Source of the DNA: Bacteroidota bacterium | GTDB taxonomy: Bacteria; Bacteroidota; Bacteroidia; Sphingobacteriales; Sphingobacteriaceae | NCBI GenBank assembly: GCA_023450085.1 | Contig: JAEXHI010000021.1 | Location: forward strand, 242,552 to 306,551 | DNA length: 64,000 nucleotides | Reading direction: 5' to 3' | In this document: positions 42,846 to 50,404 of the stretch, in pieces | Position numbering within the stretch: position 1 is the first letter of the stretch | Layout of the letters: the number at the start of each line of letters is the position of its first letter | The notes under the pieces: generated by a model | What the model was told of the DNA's origin: nothing | Database searches by the model: none | The model's input: only the letters and a program-made list of their open reading frames with translations | Program-made: the position numbers and the translations under genes

Positions 42846-43712
42846 TTACTCATTAAAATCAATAGATGCTTGTCCATATAAATCATTAAACTTTTTCTCA
42901 AAATCCTTCCAGTTTCTTGAAAGTTTCATTATGGTTATCACCGAGATTATTTGATTGTTCAAATTTGGATGGCCTACATCAGGAGTCAAACGTCTATGTA
43001 GATGCTCAGTATATTTTCCTGTTTCGTCTTTAGGAGTTATTTTTTTTAATTCTTCTAAAACACCATTAGGTAATTGCCTATAAATGAATTTATTTGTCCA
43101 CTTACCTACAACAGCGGGCTTTAATTTTAAATTTTCTACTGTATACTCCCATCCATTAAGTCGAAAAATCTGTTTATAAAATTCATGTGGAAACCTTTGT
43201 TGCCATGGAAGCAATTCTTCAGAAATATATTGTTTTAATATTAATTGTAATTCTTCCCTTTCTCTTTCATATTGATAACCTGTAGCTTCATCTACTAGGG
43301 CAGTAATTCCCAATTTGGCCAAACTTCGAACTAAAACCTCCGCTTTTAGAGCAGTATCAAACTGAGCCTTAATCAAAGAATCTGAAGCACGAGCTTGTAA
43401 ATACAAATCAGCCACTAAAGGAAGTATATTTGCATCATATCCCTCACTTTCTTTTCCATCAACACTTAGATACTCGACTTTCGTTGCGACTTGCCTTAAA
43501 TCATCGCTAATAAAAGGTTGAAGATTTTTAGCATCCATAAATGTTGGAACTTGATCAATACGACTAGTACCTCTAACCGGCCTATCTAGAGCTTTAAAAA
43601 CACCTGTTAAAGTAATAATTCTTTGACCATTAGAAAGCACAGCTACATCTATTTCCGCGCCCCCAATTCTTAATTTTCCTTCATGAGAGGCTTTAAGTTT
43701 TGCTTTTGTCAT
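42846..43712 (-). CDS. P63C-domain protein
   Basis: A 288-residue protein. The C-terminal half matches the P63C domain found in phage and prophage proteins: ALVDEATGYQYEREREELQLIL, then LPWQQRFPHEFYKQIFRLNGW and VGKWTNKFIYRQLPNGVLEELKK. The N-terminal part (GGAEIDVAVLSNGQRIITLTGVFKAL) resembles a KilA-N/AntA-type start of phage regulatory proteins. Biochemical function is not established to my knowledge. It lies between an unknown gene and the deaminase gene in an AT-rich operon, so a role as regulator or phage sensor for that gene is a reasonable guess. Confidence 0.85.
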   Translation of the reverse strand: MTKAKLKASHEGKLRIGGAEIDVAVLSNGQRIITLTGVFKALDRPVRGTSRIDQVPTFMDAKNLQPFISDDLRQVATKVEYLSVDGKESEGYDANILPLVADLYLQARASDSLIKAQFDTALKAEVLVRSLAKLGITALVDEATGYQYEREREELQLILKQYISEELLPWQQRFPHEFYKQIFRLNGWEYTVENLKLKPAVVGKWTNKFIYRQLPNGVLEELKKITPKDETGKYTEHLHRRLTPDVGHPNLNNQIISVITIMKLSRNWKDFEKKFNDLYGQASIDFNE

Positions 43713-43733
43713 TTTTCAATTAATTTTATGATT

Positions 43734-44369
43734 TTATTTACTATCTACCATTTTTTTCACTATTCCTAAAATAGATTTAGTTTCTTTAAAAGCATTTTCT
43801 ATATCCTCTTCATTATATGTAGTTAATTCAAATTGGCCATTTTCAATATTAAAAACACCAATTTCTACGTTCCCCGACTCACAGTCATAATAATTATCAG
43901 CAAGGTATTTTTGAAATATTGGATATTTCAACTCTGTTTGCCATTGATGAGAGTTTTCTTGAATTGAAAAGACCATAATTCTATCTTCACTAGAAGATAA
44001 AATGGGCGAATTGCCTCCTAAGGACACATCTGATAGGACATTTAAATCTATTCTAGTAAAAAAGTTATCCAGTCCAAAATCATGCTTTCGCATATATTCT
44101 GTATAAGCTGTAAAAGCATCACAATATTTTTCAGTTCGTCTATTATTTGATGGATTTTCCACAAATTGAAGCTTATAGACATCATGCAATTGACGATAAA
44201 GTTTTTCTTTCTCTACATCTTCATTATGAAACTTTCCAATATAGGTTTTAAAAGTACCGCTAAAAGATCCTTTACTTCCGAATCCTTTTGAAACATCATT
44301 TAAACTTGCAACGAATGCCTTTGGATTTAGTCTAGCCTGCTCTAGTTTTGAAATACTAATTTTTAGCAT
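43734..44369 (-). CDS. Hypothetical protein, first gene of the defence-like cassette
   Basis: A 211-residue soluble protein. I do not recognise it firmly. The start KISISKLEQARLNPKAFVASL and a later WQTELKYPIFQKYLADNYYDCESGNVEIGVFNIENG loosely resemble the outer parts of RecB/Cas4-type PD-(D/E)XK nucleases, but the usual catalytic D-x-K is not visible (the position reads IMVFSIQEN). It may therefore be an inactive relative, or the likeness may be chance. It precedes the P63C gene by 21 bp and shares the low GC of the cassette. Codon use is even along the frame, so it is a real gene. Confidence 0.65.
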   Translation of the reverse strand: MLKISISKLEQARLNPKAFVASLNDVSKGFGSKGSFSGTFKTYIGKFHNEDVEKEKLYRQLHDVYKLQFVENPSNNRRTEKYCDAFTAYTEYMRKHDFGLDNFFTRIDLNVLSDVSLGGNSPILSSSEDRIMVFSIQENSHQWQTELKYPIFQKYLADNYYDCESGNVEIGVFNIENGQFELTTYNEEDIENAFKETKSILGIVKKMVDSK

Positions 44370-44517
44370 ATTATTTTACTTTAAATATTAAATTAATAAT
44401 CATAGACTATCAGCATTATTAAAACAACACCAATAATCTATTTATTAGTTCCCAGAAAGTTAGCATGCTGGTTAACCCAAGGCACAGGAAAAGTAGAAAG
44501 GATAATGAGATTTTTAC

Positions 44518-44547
44518 TTGAGTAAACAATAACAATGTTTACATTTG
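44518..44547 (+). promoter_or_regulatory. Candidate promoter of a small RNA
   Basis: TTG at 44518-44520, 19 bp, then TACATTTG at 44540-44547: spacing and sequence fit the Bacteroidota -33/-7 promoter pattern. Confidence 0.55.
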
Positions 44548-44552
44548 CGTTC

Positions 44553-44648
44553 ATAAAACGAGGTCACACTCAATCATTCGTCCACTAAGCCTGGGCGTTT
44601 GAAATATTTATTATAGAGCCAGGAACTCCACTTCCTTGGCTCTTTTTT
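44553..44648 (+). ncRNA. Candidate ~95-nt small RNA
   Basis: Bounded by the promoter-like pair above and a strong intrinsic terminator (GAGCCA with TGGCTC, GGAA with TTCC, then TTTTTT; 44616-44648). A weak 5' hairpin, CGTT/AACG, is also possible. No ORF with a sensible start fits. It does not resemble tmRNA, 6S or SRP RNA. Start position is estimated from the promoter, so it is uncertain by a few bases. Confidence 0.5.
44616..44648 (+). terminator. Strong intrinsic terminator
   Basis: GAGCCAGGAA pairs with TTCCTTGGCTC (one bulged T), loop CTCCAC, followed by six T. No plus-strand protein gene precedes it. Confidence 0.85.
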
Positions 44649-45051
44649 AATTTCAAACCTAACATTCAAAAATATCTAAATATAGATATCTATCCTTAAA
44701 AAGTTTTGAGCATGTTGACAACAACAACTCTTATACTATCAAGTTATTGCAAATATATTTATTAAAAGAATTCTATAGTTGGATGTTTTTTAACAATTAC
44801 TTAAAAATCCACGATTAAATCATCATCATTTTATCAAAAACAAAGCAAAATAATGCTAACTATTTCTTTTTGAGCTTATATCGTTTAAAAACGAATGTTA
44901 ATAACTTTAAAAACTACTAATGAAGGCTTTACGGTTTTCCGTAACACGTTTTTAACAACTATTATCTTTTCAAAGTTGACTTTTACAGCACCAGATAGGT
45001 AAAATGTAATAAAGTTTTTTTTATGGAATTTAGATAATAATATCAAATAAT

Positions 45052-46080
45052 TCATTTTAAATAAGCTTCCTGTCTACTTAGTATATTTATTTTTTTAATC
45101 TCTCTCATACCCCATTGCTGTTTTACAGTAATTGCCACCACTTTTAAATTTACCAATATAGATTCTACAATATTATCGTTAACCATAGCAAAATAAACTC
45201 TTCTGTTTTGTAAAGTTGGCATACGTGCCATTTCATTTATTACATCGCCACCTTTCATATACCTAAAAGCCTTTCTATCTGCAAAAAGTTGAGCATTCAT
45301 ATCGTCAACTATACAGTAATACTTTACATTATCTTCACCCATAGACTTTATAAAATAAGGAATCCCAGATAATGCGAGATAGGCTAATGGTCCATAACCA
45401 GGTATATTGTAAGCTAATTTTGCAGTAGATTTCGAGAAATTTTCTACTGCTTTATGATAAGCAGCCTTACCTTCATTTCCCGTACCTATATAAAAACTCC
45501 AAGCCACTGTATTTTCTGGCAGAATAAAATTAACCAGTGTTCTATTGCTATTACCATTAACAGCATTTTGAGAAGATATTTGAGAATCTGCATTGTATAT
45601 TTCTGCTGCAATAGTATCAGATCTGACTAAATACCGTTCTTGCATTGGGGTATAGGTGGTGTCAGTTACTGTCTTCCAATACACATTTGTGTTAAATTTT
45701 TCTTTTTCCTTGCTAACGGGTATACGTTGTATTTTTAAGCGATAAATACGACCAGCAATAGCAGAATTATAAAATCTAAACTTATATACCCCCGTTTGTG
45801 TAACGTTTAATATTTTATCGGTAAGTTTTTTCACTTTGTAATCCATGAATTTAGAAATATTTGGCATCTCCAAAACTTCAAATTCTTTAAGTTCCTTCCC
45901 GTTCACTTCTTCCAAATTAATAACTACTTGGTCTCCTTCCGCAAAACCATAATATTGCAGTACCTCTTCTATGGCACCAACCTTGAAAGTGCTTTCAATA
46001 ACATCAATTTTTGTTTGAGCCATACTAGCGAAACTAATTAAGCAAGTGATTATTAAGGCCGTTAATTTAATATAGTTCAT
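45052..46080 (-). CDS. Hypothetical secreted protein
   Basis: A 342-residue protein with a clear signal peptide (cleavage after SFASMAQ). The mature protein begins with a region like beta-sandwich polysaccharide or pre-peptidase domains (VGAIEEVLQYYGFAEGDQVVINLEEVNG, TQTGVYKFRFYN). A middle part contains a possible hydrophobic segment (GPLAYLALSGIPYFI), and the end is KINILSRQEAYLK. I do not recognise the family. It follows the HNH gene by 3 bp on the same strand, an odd pairing of a periplasmic protein with a nuclease; the link may be only positional. Confidence 0.65.
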   Translation of the reverse strand: MNYIKLTALIITCLISFASMAQTKIDVIESTFKVGAIEEVLQYYGFAEGDQVVINLEEVNGKELKEFEVLEMPNISKFMDYKVKKLTDKILNVTQTGVYKFRFYNSAIAGRIYRLKIQRIPVSKEKEKFNTNVYWKTVTDTTYTPMQERYLVRSDTIAAEIYNADSQISSQNAVNGNSNRTLVNFILPENTVAWSFYIGTGNEGKAAYHKAVENFSKSTAKLAYNIPGYGPLAYLALSGIPYFIKSMGEDNVKYYCIVDDMNAQLFADRKAFRYMKGGDVINEMARMPTLQNRRVYFAMVNDNIVESILVNLKVVAITVKQQWGMREIKKINILSRQEAYLK

Positions 46081-46083
46081 TAT

Positions 46084-47049
46084 TTATCTCTTAAATATTT
46101 CTGTTCTATGCCACTCCAAAGCCTCCTTAGCAGGATAATGCCTTTGCTCCTTTGGCAATAAAATCTTTCTTCCTTTTAGCGAAGCCAACGCATAAGGATG
46201 ATTATGGTCTTCGGAAATGTATTCAGACACTAAAATGCGATAGTCCTCATCAATACTAAGCAAGCCATGATCAAAAGCTCGGTGCATGTTAGGGCATAGC
46301 GCAATGCCATTACTTAAACTATCATTAAAACTAATGCTAAAGGGAATGATATGGCAAGCGTCTACAAAATGGTAGTTAAAAGCATTTTGCAGTTTCATTC
46401 CTGTAAAGCTGCATTGGTATTGGTATAGTGCAGTGACGTGCCTTTGGAAAAGCCCATTGCGTACCAAACCCTCCTCTATGGTATGTACTCTTTGTTGACC
46501 ATATTTAGGGGCTGGGTCGTTCAATATACTTTGGGTTTGATTTTGCAAAAAAACTGTACCCAATTGCTTGGCCGCATTGAAAAACATAGCCTGTTCAGGA
46601 AAATAGCTTTGGATCAATAGCTGCCTTAGCGTTTCCCTGCTTATTGGGTTTAATACCAACTGCCACAAATCGGTCGACATATAAGCATAGGCACATGACT
46701 CCTGCAGCTGTTTTAGAGATTTAATCGGTTTATGGAGTAAATGATTTGGCTTGGCCTGTAGAAACCAAAAGGCTTGGTTGCCCGCTCTATCATTTTGTAG
46801 ATAATAAAAAGGTTGTGTAATGTCCTCGGTATTGGAAGTAGTCACCAATAGTTGCCAATTTTCTTTAAAGGCATTCAATAGCGCCTGATTAAGATAAATT
46901 TGATTATCTACAAAAGTTCCATTTTCAACCAGTTCTATTATGCTGAGTAGCAATACGGGTTTATGCGGGGCTAAGCCATAGGGTGTTTGGCCGCGATTTA
47001 AACGAGTAAAGGCTTGGGTGTAGGTATGGAGGAGCGTAGCGTTAATCAA
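46084..47049 (-). CDS. HNH endonuclease (McrA-like)
   Basis: A 321-residue soluble protein. The C-terminal HNH domain is well formed: CSFTGMKL, DACHIIPFSISFNDSLSNGIALCPNMHRAFDHGLL, with His-Asn-His in the expected spacing. The N-terminal ~190 residues (TPYGLAPHKPVLLLSIIELVENG, FWFLQAKPNHLLH) are typical of a family of putative restriction endonucleases that act on modified DNA, such as phosphorothioated or methylated DNA. Being close to the deaminase/P63C cassette it adds to a small defence island. No matching methylase or Dnd gene is in the window, which agrees with a type IV (modification-dependent) enzyme. Confidence 0.85.
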   Translation of the reverse strand: MINATLLHTYTQAFTRLNRGQTPYGLAPHKPVLLLSIIELVENGTFVDNQIYLNQALLNAFKENWQLLVTTSNTEDITQPFYYLQNDRAGNQAFWFLQAKPNHLLHKPIKSLKQLQESCAYAYMSTDLWQLVLNPISRETLRQLLIQSYFPEQAMFFNAAKQLGTVFLQNQTQSILNDPAPKYGQQRVHTIEEGLVRNGLFQRHVTALYQYQCSFTGMKLQNAFNYHFVDACHIIPFSISFNDSLSNGIALCPNMHRAFDHGLLSIDEDYRILVSEYISEDHNHPYALASLKGRKILLPKEQRHYPAKEALEWHRTEIFKR

Positions 47050-47536
47050 TGTATTAATTTATACAGGCTAATATAGCTTGAGGTTGTGAGAAAAGCAAGT
47101 AGGTTACCCATAATGGGAGTTAATTGCTTAATTAGCTAATGTGATGATTAATGAATGAGATAATGCCAATTAGCTAAGCCCAAAGAGTCGAAACTATACC
47201 CCTAGCACTTACCCAATAGTTCCTAGCCCCTAATTGAATATTCAAAGATCTCTCTCCCGAAACTTCGGGATCGAGATGACGATGTAGGAACGGTATGAAC
47301 CAACCTATTAATATCGAAGCATTAGGGACTAACCACTAATCCCCACCCCTCTCTCCATTAGCGACAACTATTCCCATTTTGAGTAACTCAGGGGATATTT
47401 TTCATCGTTTGCAAATGGGTATTGCCTAAAAATGTCGACCAAAAGTAAACTTAACACACAATTAAACAGATAGATAGCTAAATCCCTATATTTATGCATA
47501 ACATTTGCGCTGTCTTTAAAGGATAATGCGAGAGAC
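47050..47536. repeat. Repeat-mosaic intergenic region
   Basis: These 487 bp hold degenerate AT-rich repeats, short CTA-heptad runs (near 47223 and 47334), and a CCCGAAACTTCGGG hairpin with GAGATGACGATGTAGGAACGG (47250-47293). No gene is seen. The last ~70 bp look like an ordinary leader of the small ORF at 47537. Confidence 0.7.
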
Positions 47537-47719
47537 ATGAACATCAACTATCTAATCGAAAGTGGCCTATTGGAACGATATGCCAAACATGAATTGAGTG
47601 GCGAACAAGCCCTAGAAATTGAAGAACTATTGCAAACCAGCCTTGAACTTGGAGAGGCTTTAGAACAAATATACATCCGACTGGAGAACAACGGAGAGAG
47701 AGACGAGAATAATGGTTAA
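47537..47719 (+). CDS. Short anti-sigma-factor N-terminus-like protein (possibly a remnant)
   Basis: A 60-codon ORF, MNINYLIESGLLERYAKHELSGEQALEIEELLQTS and on, resembles the first ~50 residues of Bacteroidota anti-sigma factors (zinc-finger-like N-terminal part without the His/Cys pair). Normal proteins continue to about 200-280 residues with a membrane helix; here the frame ends and repeat DNA begins. It may be a truncated pseudogene or a small soluble sigma-binding protein. No ECF sigma gene is adjacent. Confidence 0.5.
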   Translation: MNINYLIESGLLERYAKHELSGEQALEIEELLQTSLELGEALEQIYIRLENNGERDENNG

Positions 47720-48366
47720 TTGTTAATGGTTAATGATTAATGGGCGGGAGTTTAATGGTCCCGTTATTGACCATGCTGTAGGTGCAAAGGGAACGTTTCG
47801 TTCTCTTTTTTACGTTGTGGATTCGTTTTTGGAAGGTTTTGTGTGGTAGGTTCTTGGTTGTTATGGCTTAATTGGGCATTGCGGGAATTTTTATGATGCT
47901 ATGCCTTAGGATCCCCGCATACGCGAGGATGACGCTGTAGGAACGGAATAATCAATTAACCAAATCACCAGTTAAACGAATAAGCAATCTGCAAGTATCG
48001 GGACAAATGCTAATTGACTATTTAACTAAGTCCTAGCCTATGGTTCCTGACAAACAATTAAGGAGATCCTTCTCCCGAAGTATCGGGACAGGGTAATACT
48101 CAGGATGACAAAGAGGGATGGACAGTGCGATGATCACTAATCCCGAAGGGTCGGGACTATGAATAGCCACTAGCTACTAACCACTAGTTCCTAGTACCTC
48201 ATAAACCAATATCCAGGTCACTTAGAGATCCTTCTCCCGAAGTATCGGGACAGGGTAATACTCAGGATGACAAAACGGAATGGAAAAGGGTAGCGCTCTG
48301 GATGACAAAGAGGAATGGACAGTGCGGTGGTCACTAATCCCGAAGGGTCGGGACTATGAATAGCTA

Positions 48367-48429
48367 CTAACCACTAGCCACTAACTACTAATTCCTAGTT
48401 CCTAGTTCCTAACCCCTAACTCCTAGTAA
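48367..48429. repeat. CTA-phased heptad array (9 units)
   Basis: CTA recurs every 7 bp from 48367 to 48423 without a break. It lies just beyond the terminator of the second Sus operon. Confidence 0.85.
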
Positions 48430-48436
48430 AAAACCA

Positions 48437-48463
48437 AAAAGGCCACGAAATTCGCAGCCTTTT
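48437..48463 (-). terminator. Terminator of the second SusCD operon
   Basis: AAAAGGC pairs with GCCTTTT, with an inner CGAA/TTCG pair. On the minus strand it is followed by a T-rich run. It lies 20 bp after the stop of the thioredoxin-domain gene. Confidence 0.75.
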
Positions 48464-48482
48464 CAGTTTTTTGTCTCGGTGA

Positions 48483-50396
48483 TTATTTTTTTAAGAGCAT
48501 GTTAATTTGTATAGGTAGTTTTTTCTCGAGGATGGCGCCTTCAAAACCAATGGTCCTGAATTGCAGCTTGCCTTCCTGATCCAATACGGCAATGGTAGGG
48601 ATCACGGCAAAGCCCACCTTCTCCCCTATGTCTTTATCATTATTGAAATAGATAGGGAACGCATATTGGCTATTGTCTTTGGTCCATTTACGGGCATCGT
48701 TAATGGTGTTGTTGGCGCCACTGTTCACCACCATAAATTTCACGTTCGGGTTATCCTTATAACGGTTATACACCTGTTGAAAGTATGGCATTTCCTGCAT
48801 ACAAGGCACACACCAAGTGGCCCAAAAGTTTAAAATCACTACTTTGCCCTTTAAATCGGCAGTGGTAACGGATTTGCCCTGCAAATCAACTAAACCAGCC
48901 AGTTCGGGCATGGGTTTGTTCAGCACTTTTTTGCTGATTTCTTGGGTCAGCTGTTGCAGTTCCAACTGTTCCAATTGCTTTACTTTCTTTTCAAACTCCG
49001 CTAGCGGCTGTTTAGCTTCCAAAAAGTTCTTTTTGGCGGCTTTAAGCGCTACGGTATCCGAAGGATTTTTCAACAACACTTTCCAAAGCGCATTAAAAGC
49101 CTGTTGAGGTTGTTGAGTGCTTTCCAATACCTGTGCCGCATTTAACAAAGCCGTGCGGTCGTTACCAGCGGTTACCGCCTCATTGGCCAACTGTACCGCT
49201 ACGGGGCTTTTACCTAACCTTAAGTTATTGATGGCAGCTAGGGCCAACAGCTCGGCCTTGGCATCGGCCACAGCTTGCTCACGTACGGTATCGGCCACAA
49301 AAGAAGGAATGTAACCATACTCAGGGAAAAACCTAATGATGCCCACAGGCCATTGGTTTACCTTGGCCAACGACTGTTGGATATAACCCAAAGCGGCACT
49401 TGGTGCCAATTGCTTGTTGGTCAAGGTTTCGGCAATTTCCTTATAGGTTTTAGGCAAATAAGGATTTTCCTGTTTCAGCATTCGGTTGGCATGGTAAAGG
49501 GCTTTGGCCGAATCGCCAAGGTTCACATAGGTTTCAAATAGGGCACTGTGAATGGCGTTTGAACCATCTTTTTTAGGATCATCACTTTGCCCCAATAAGG
49601 CCTGTAGCTTTTGGATTTTTACTTTGGGATCTTTTTCTCTGGCAATTAAACTCACGGTAAGGTCTTTACCCAAATCAGATTGCGGAAAACGCTCTCTAAT
49701 CACCTTGCGTACCGAATCCACACGGGTTTTCTCGCCTATCATTAAATAAGCCATGGTTACCGAGTTCATGTTTCCCTGACTGGTAGGATCAGATTCGAGC
49801 TTTTGGGCAATAATTTTACGAGCTTCTTCCCTGTAGGCTAATCGCTTTGCAGGATCGGCATCACTGTTCATCAGTACATTTAAACGAGCAATCTTCGCCT
49901 CGTAGTTGTCTGGATAGTCGCTCAACTCTTGGTTCAACAAAGCCAAACGTAAAGGTGCCAAAGGTACCGATTTGGGCTTTTGTGCCGAAAGGCTATAAGA
50001 CTCATGCAGGTAACCGCTTTTTACCCTTTTTTGCGCATCGGCATAAATGGCCAAATGATAATGCGTTTCTTTATCGGGCTGATCAATTTGGGTACCACTT
50101 TGCAAATAAAAAGTAGCAAAAGTAGCATAGCGCTGTACTACAAAACTGGCTTTCCAAAGGTTCCCCTCTTTTTTTAGCGGCATGCGCCAAGGCAGGTCGT
50201 AAAAGGTTGAATAGGTAAACACCGCCGTCACTTCTTTGGCATCAGGAGCAATAAGTGCCCCTTTAGCACTGGGATCGTAGGTAATGGTCACCATTTGGCC
50301 CCTTTGTGGTTTTTGAGGGCTAATTTGTAAGGCGTTTTGTCCTTGTACCTGCGTAAATGCAAGCACAAGGAACAATATATTTAAAGCATATTTCAT
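48483..50396 (-). CDS. TlpA-family thioredoxin-domain protein with N-terminal repeat region
   Basis: A 637-residue periplasmic protein with a signal peptide (cleavage near FTQVQGQ). Residues about 20-130 look like a beta domain. Residues ~150-450 are helical and TPR-like (YPDNYEAKIARLNVLMN, YVNLGDSAKALYHANRML). The last ~140 residues are a TlpA-type thioredoxin fold with the redox motif WCVPC (about residues 528-532) in LNFWATWCVPCMQEMPYF, and the cis-Pro region VIPTIAVLD. Such proteins commonly end Sus-type operons in Sphingobacteriaceae. It follows susD by 8 bp. The role may be thiol reduction of a secreted partner; the substrate is unknown. Confidence 0.88.
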   Translation of the reverse strand: MKYALNILFLVLAFTQVQGQNALQISPQKPQRGQMVTITYDPSAKGALIAPDAKEVTAVFTYSTFYDLPWRMPLKKEGNLWKASFVVQRYATFATFYLQSGTQIDQPDKETHYHLAIYADAQKRVKSGYLHESYSLSAQKPKSVPLAPLRLALLNQELSDYPDNYEAKIARLNVLMNSDADPAKRLAYREEARKIIAQKLESDPTSQGNMNSVTMAYLMIGEKTRVDSVRKVIRERFPQSDLGKDLTVSLIAREKDPKVKIQKLQALLGQSDDPKKDGSNAIHSALFETYVNLGDSAKALYHANRMLKQENPYLPKTYKEIAETLTNKQLAPSAALGYIQQSLAKVNQWPVGIIRFFPEYGYIPSFVADTVREQAVADAKAELLALAAINNLRLGKSPVAVQLANEAVTAGNDRTALLNAAQVLESTQQPQQAFNALWKVLLKNPSDTVALKAAKKNFLEAKQPLAEFEKKVKQLEQLELQQLTQEISKKVLNKPMPELAGLVDLQGKSVTTADLKGKVVILNFWATWCVPCMQEMPYFQQVYNRYKDNPNVKFMVVNSGANNTINDARKWTKDNSQYAFPIYFNNDKDIGEKVGFAVIPTIAVLDQEGKLQFRTIGFEGAILEKKLPIQINMLLKK

Positions 50397-50404
50397 CTCG
50401 TTAT

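Larger units (their letters stand above)
44370..45051. other. 682-bp AT-rich gap holding a candidate small RNA
   Basis: No protein gene is supported. The left half contains a plus-strand promoter-like signal and a terminator (see the small RNA entry). The right half is AT-rich with small inverted repeats: TCGTTT/AAACGA at 44881-44894 and TTACGG/CCGTAA at 44929-44944. The gap separates the defence-like cassette from the unit encoding a secreted protein and an HNH nuclease. Confidence 0.7.
47720..48482. repeat. Repeat-mosaic intergenic region with heptad arrays
   Basis: No gene is seen in these 763 bp. Contents: an AGGATCCCCGCATACGCGAGGATGACG-type module (near 47910-47945), two almost identical CCCGAAGTATCGGGACAGGGTAATACTCAGGATGACAAA modules (48072 and 48236 onward), CCCGAAGGGTCGGG hairpins (48142, 48341), heptad arrays at 48170-48197 and 48367-48429, and the terminator at 48437-48463. 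Confidence 0.8.

Noticed and set aside
48561..48833. 90-codon plus-strand ORF opposite the thioredoxin-domain gene
   Set aside because: It is the mirror of the conserved WCVPC region; the minus-strand protein has clear homology features and this has none.
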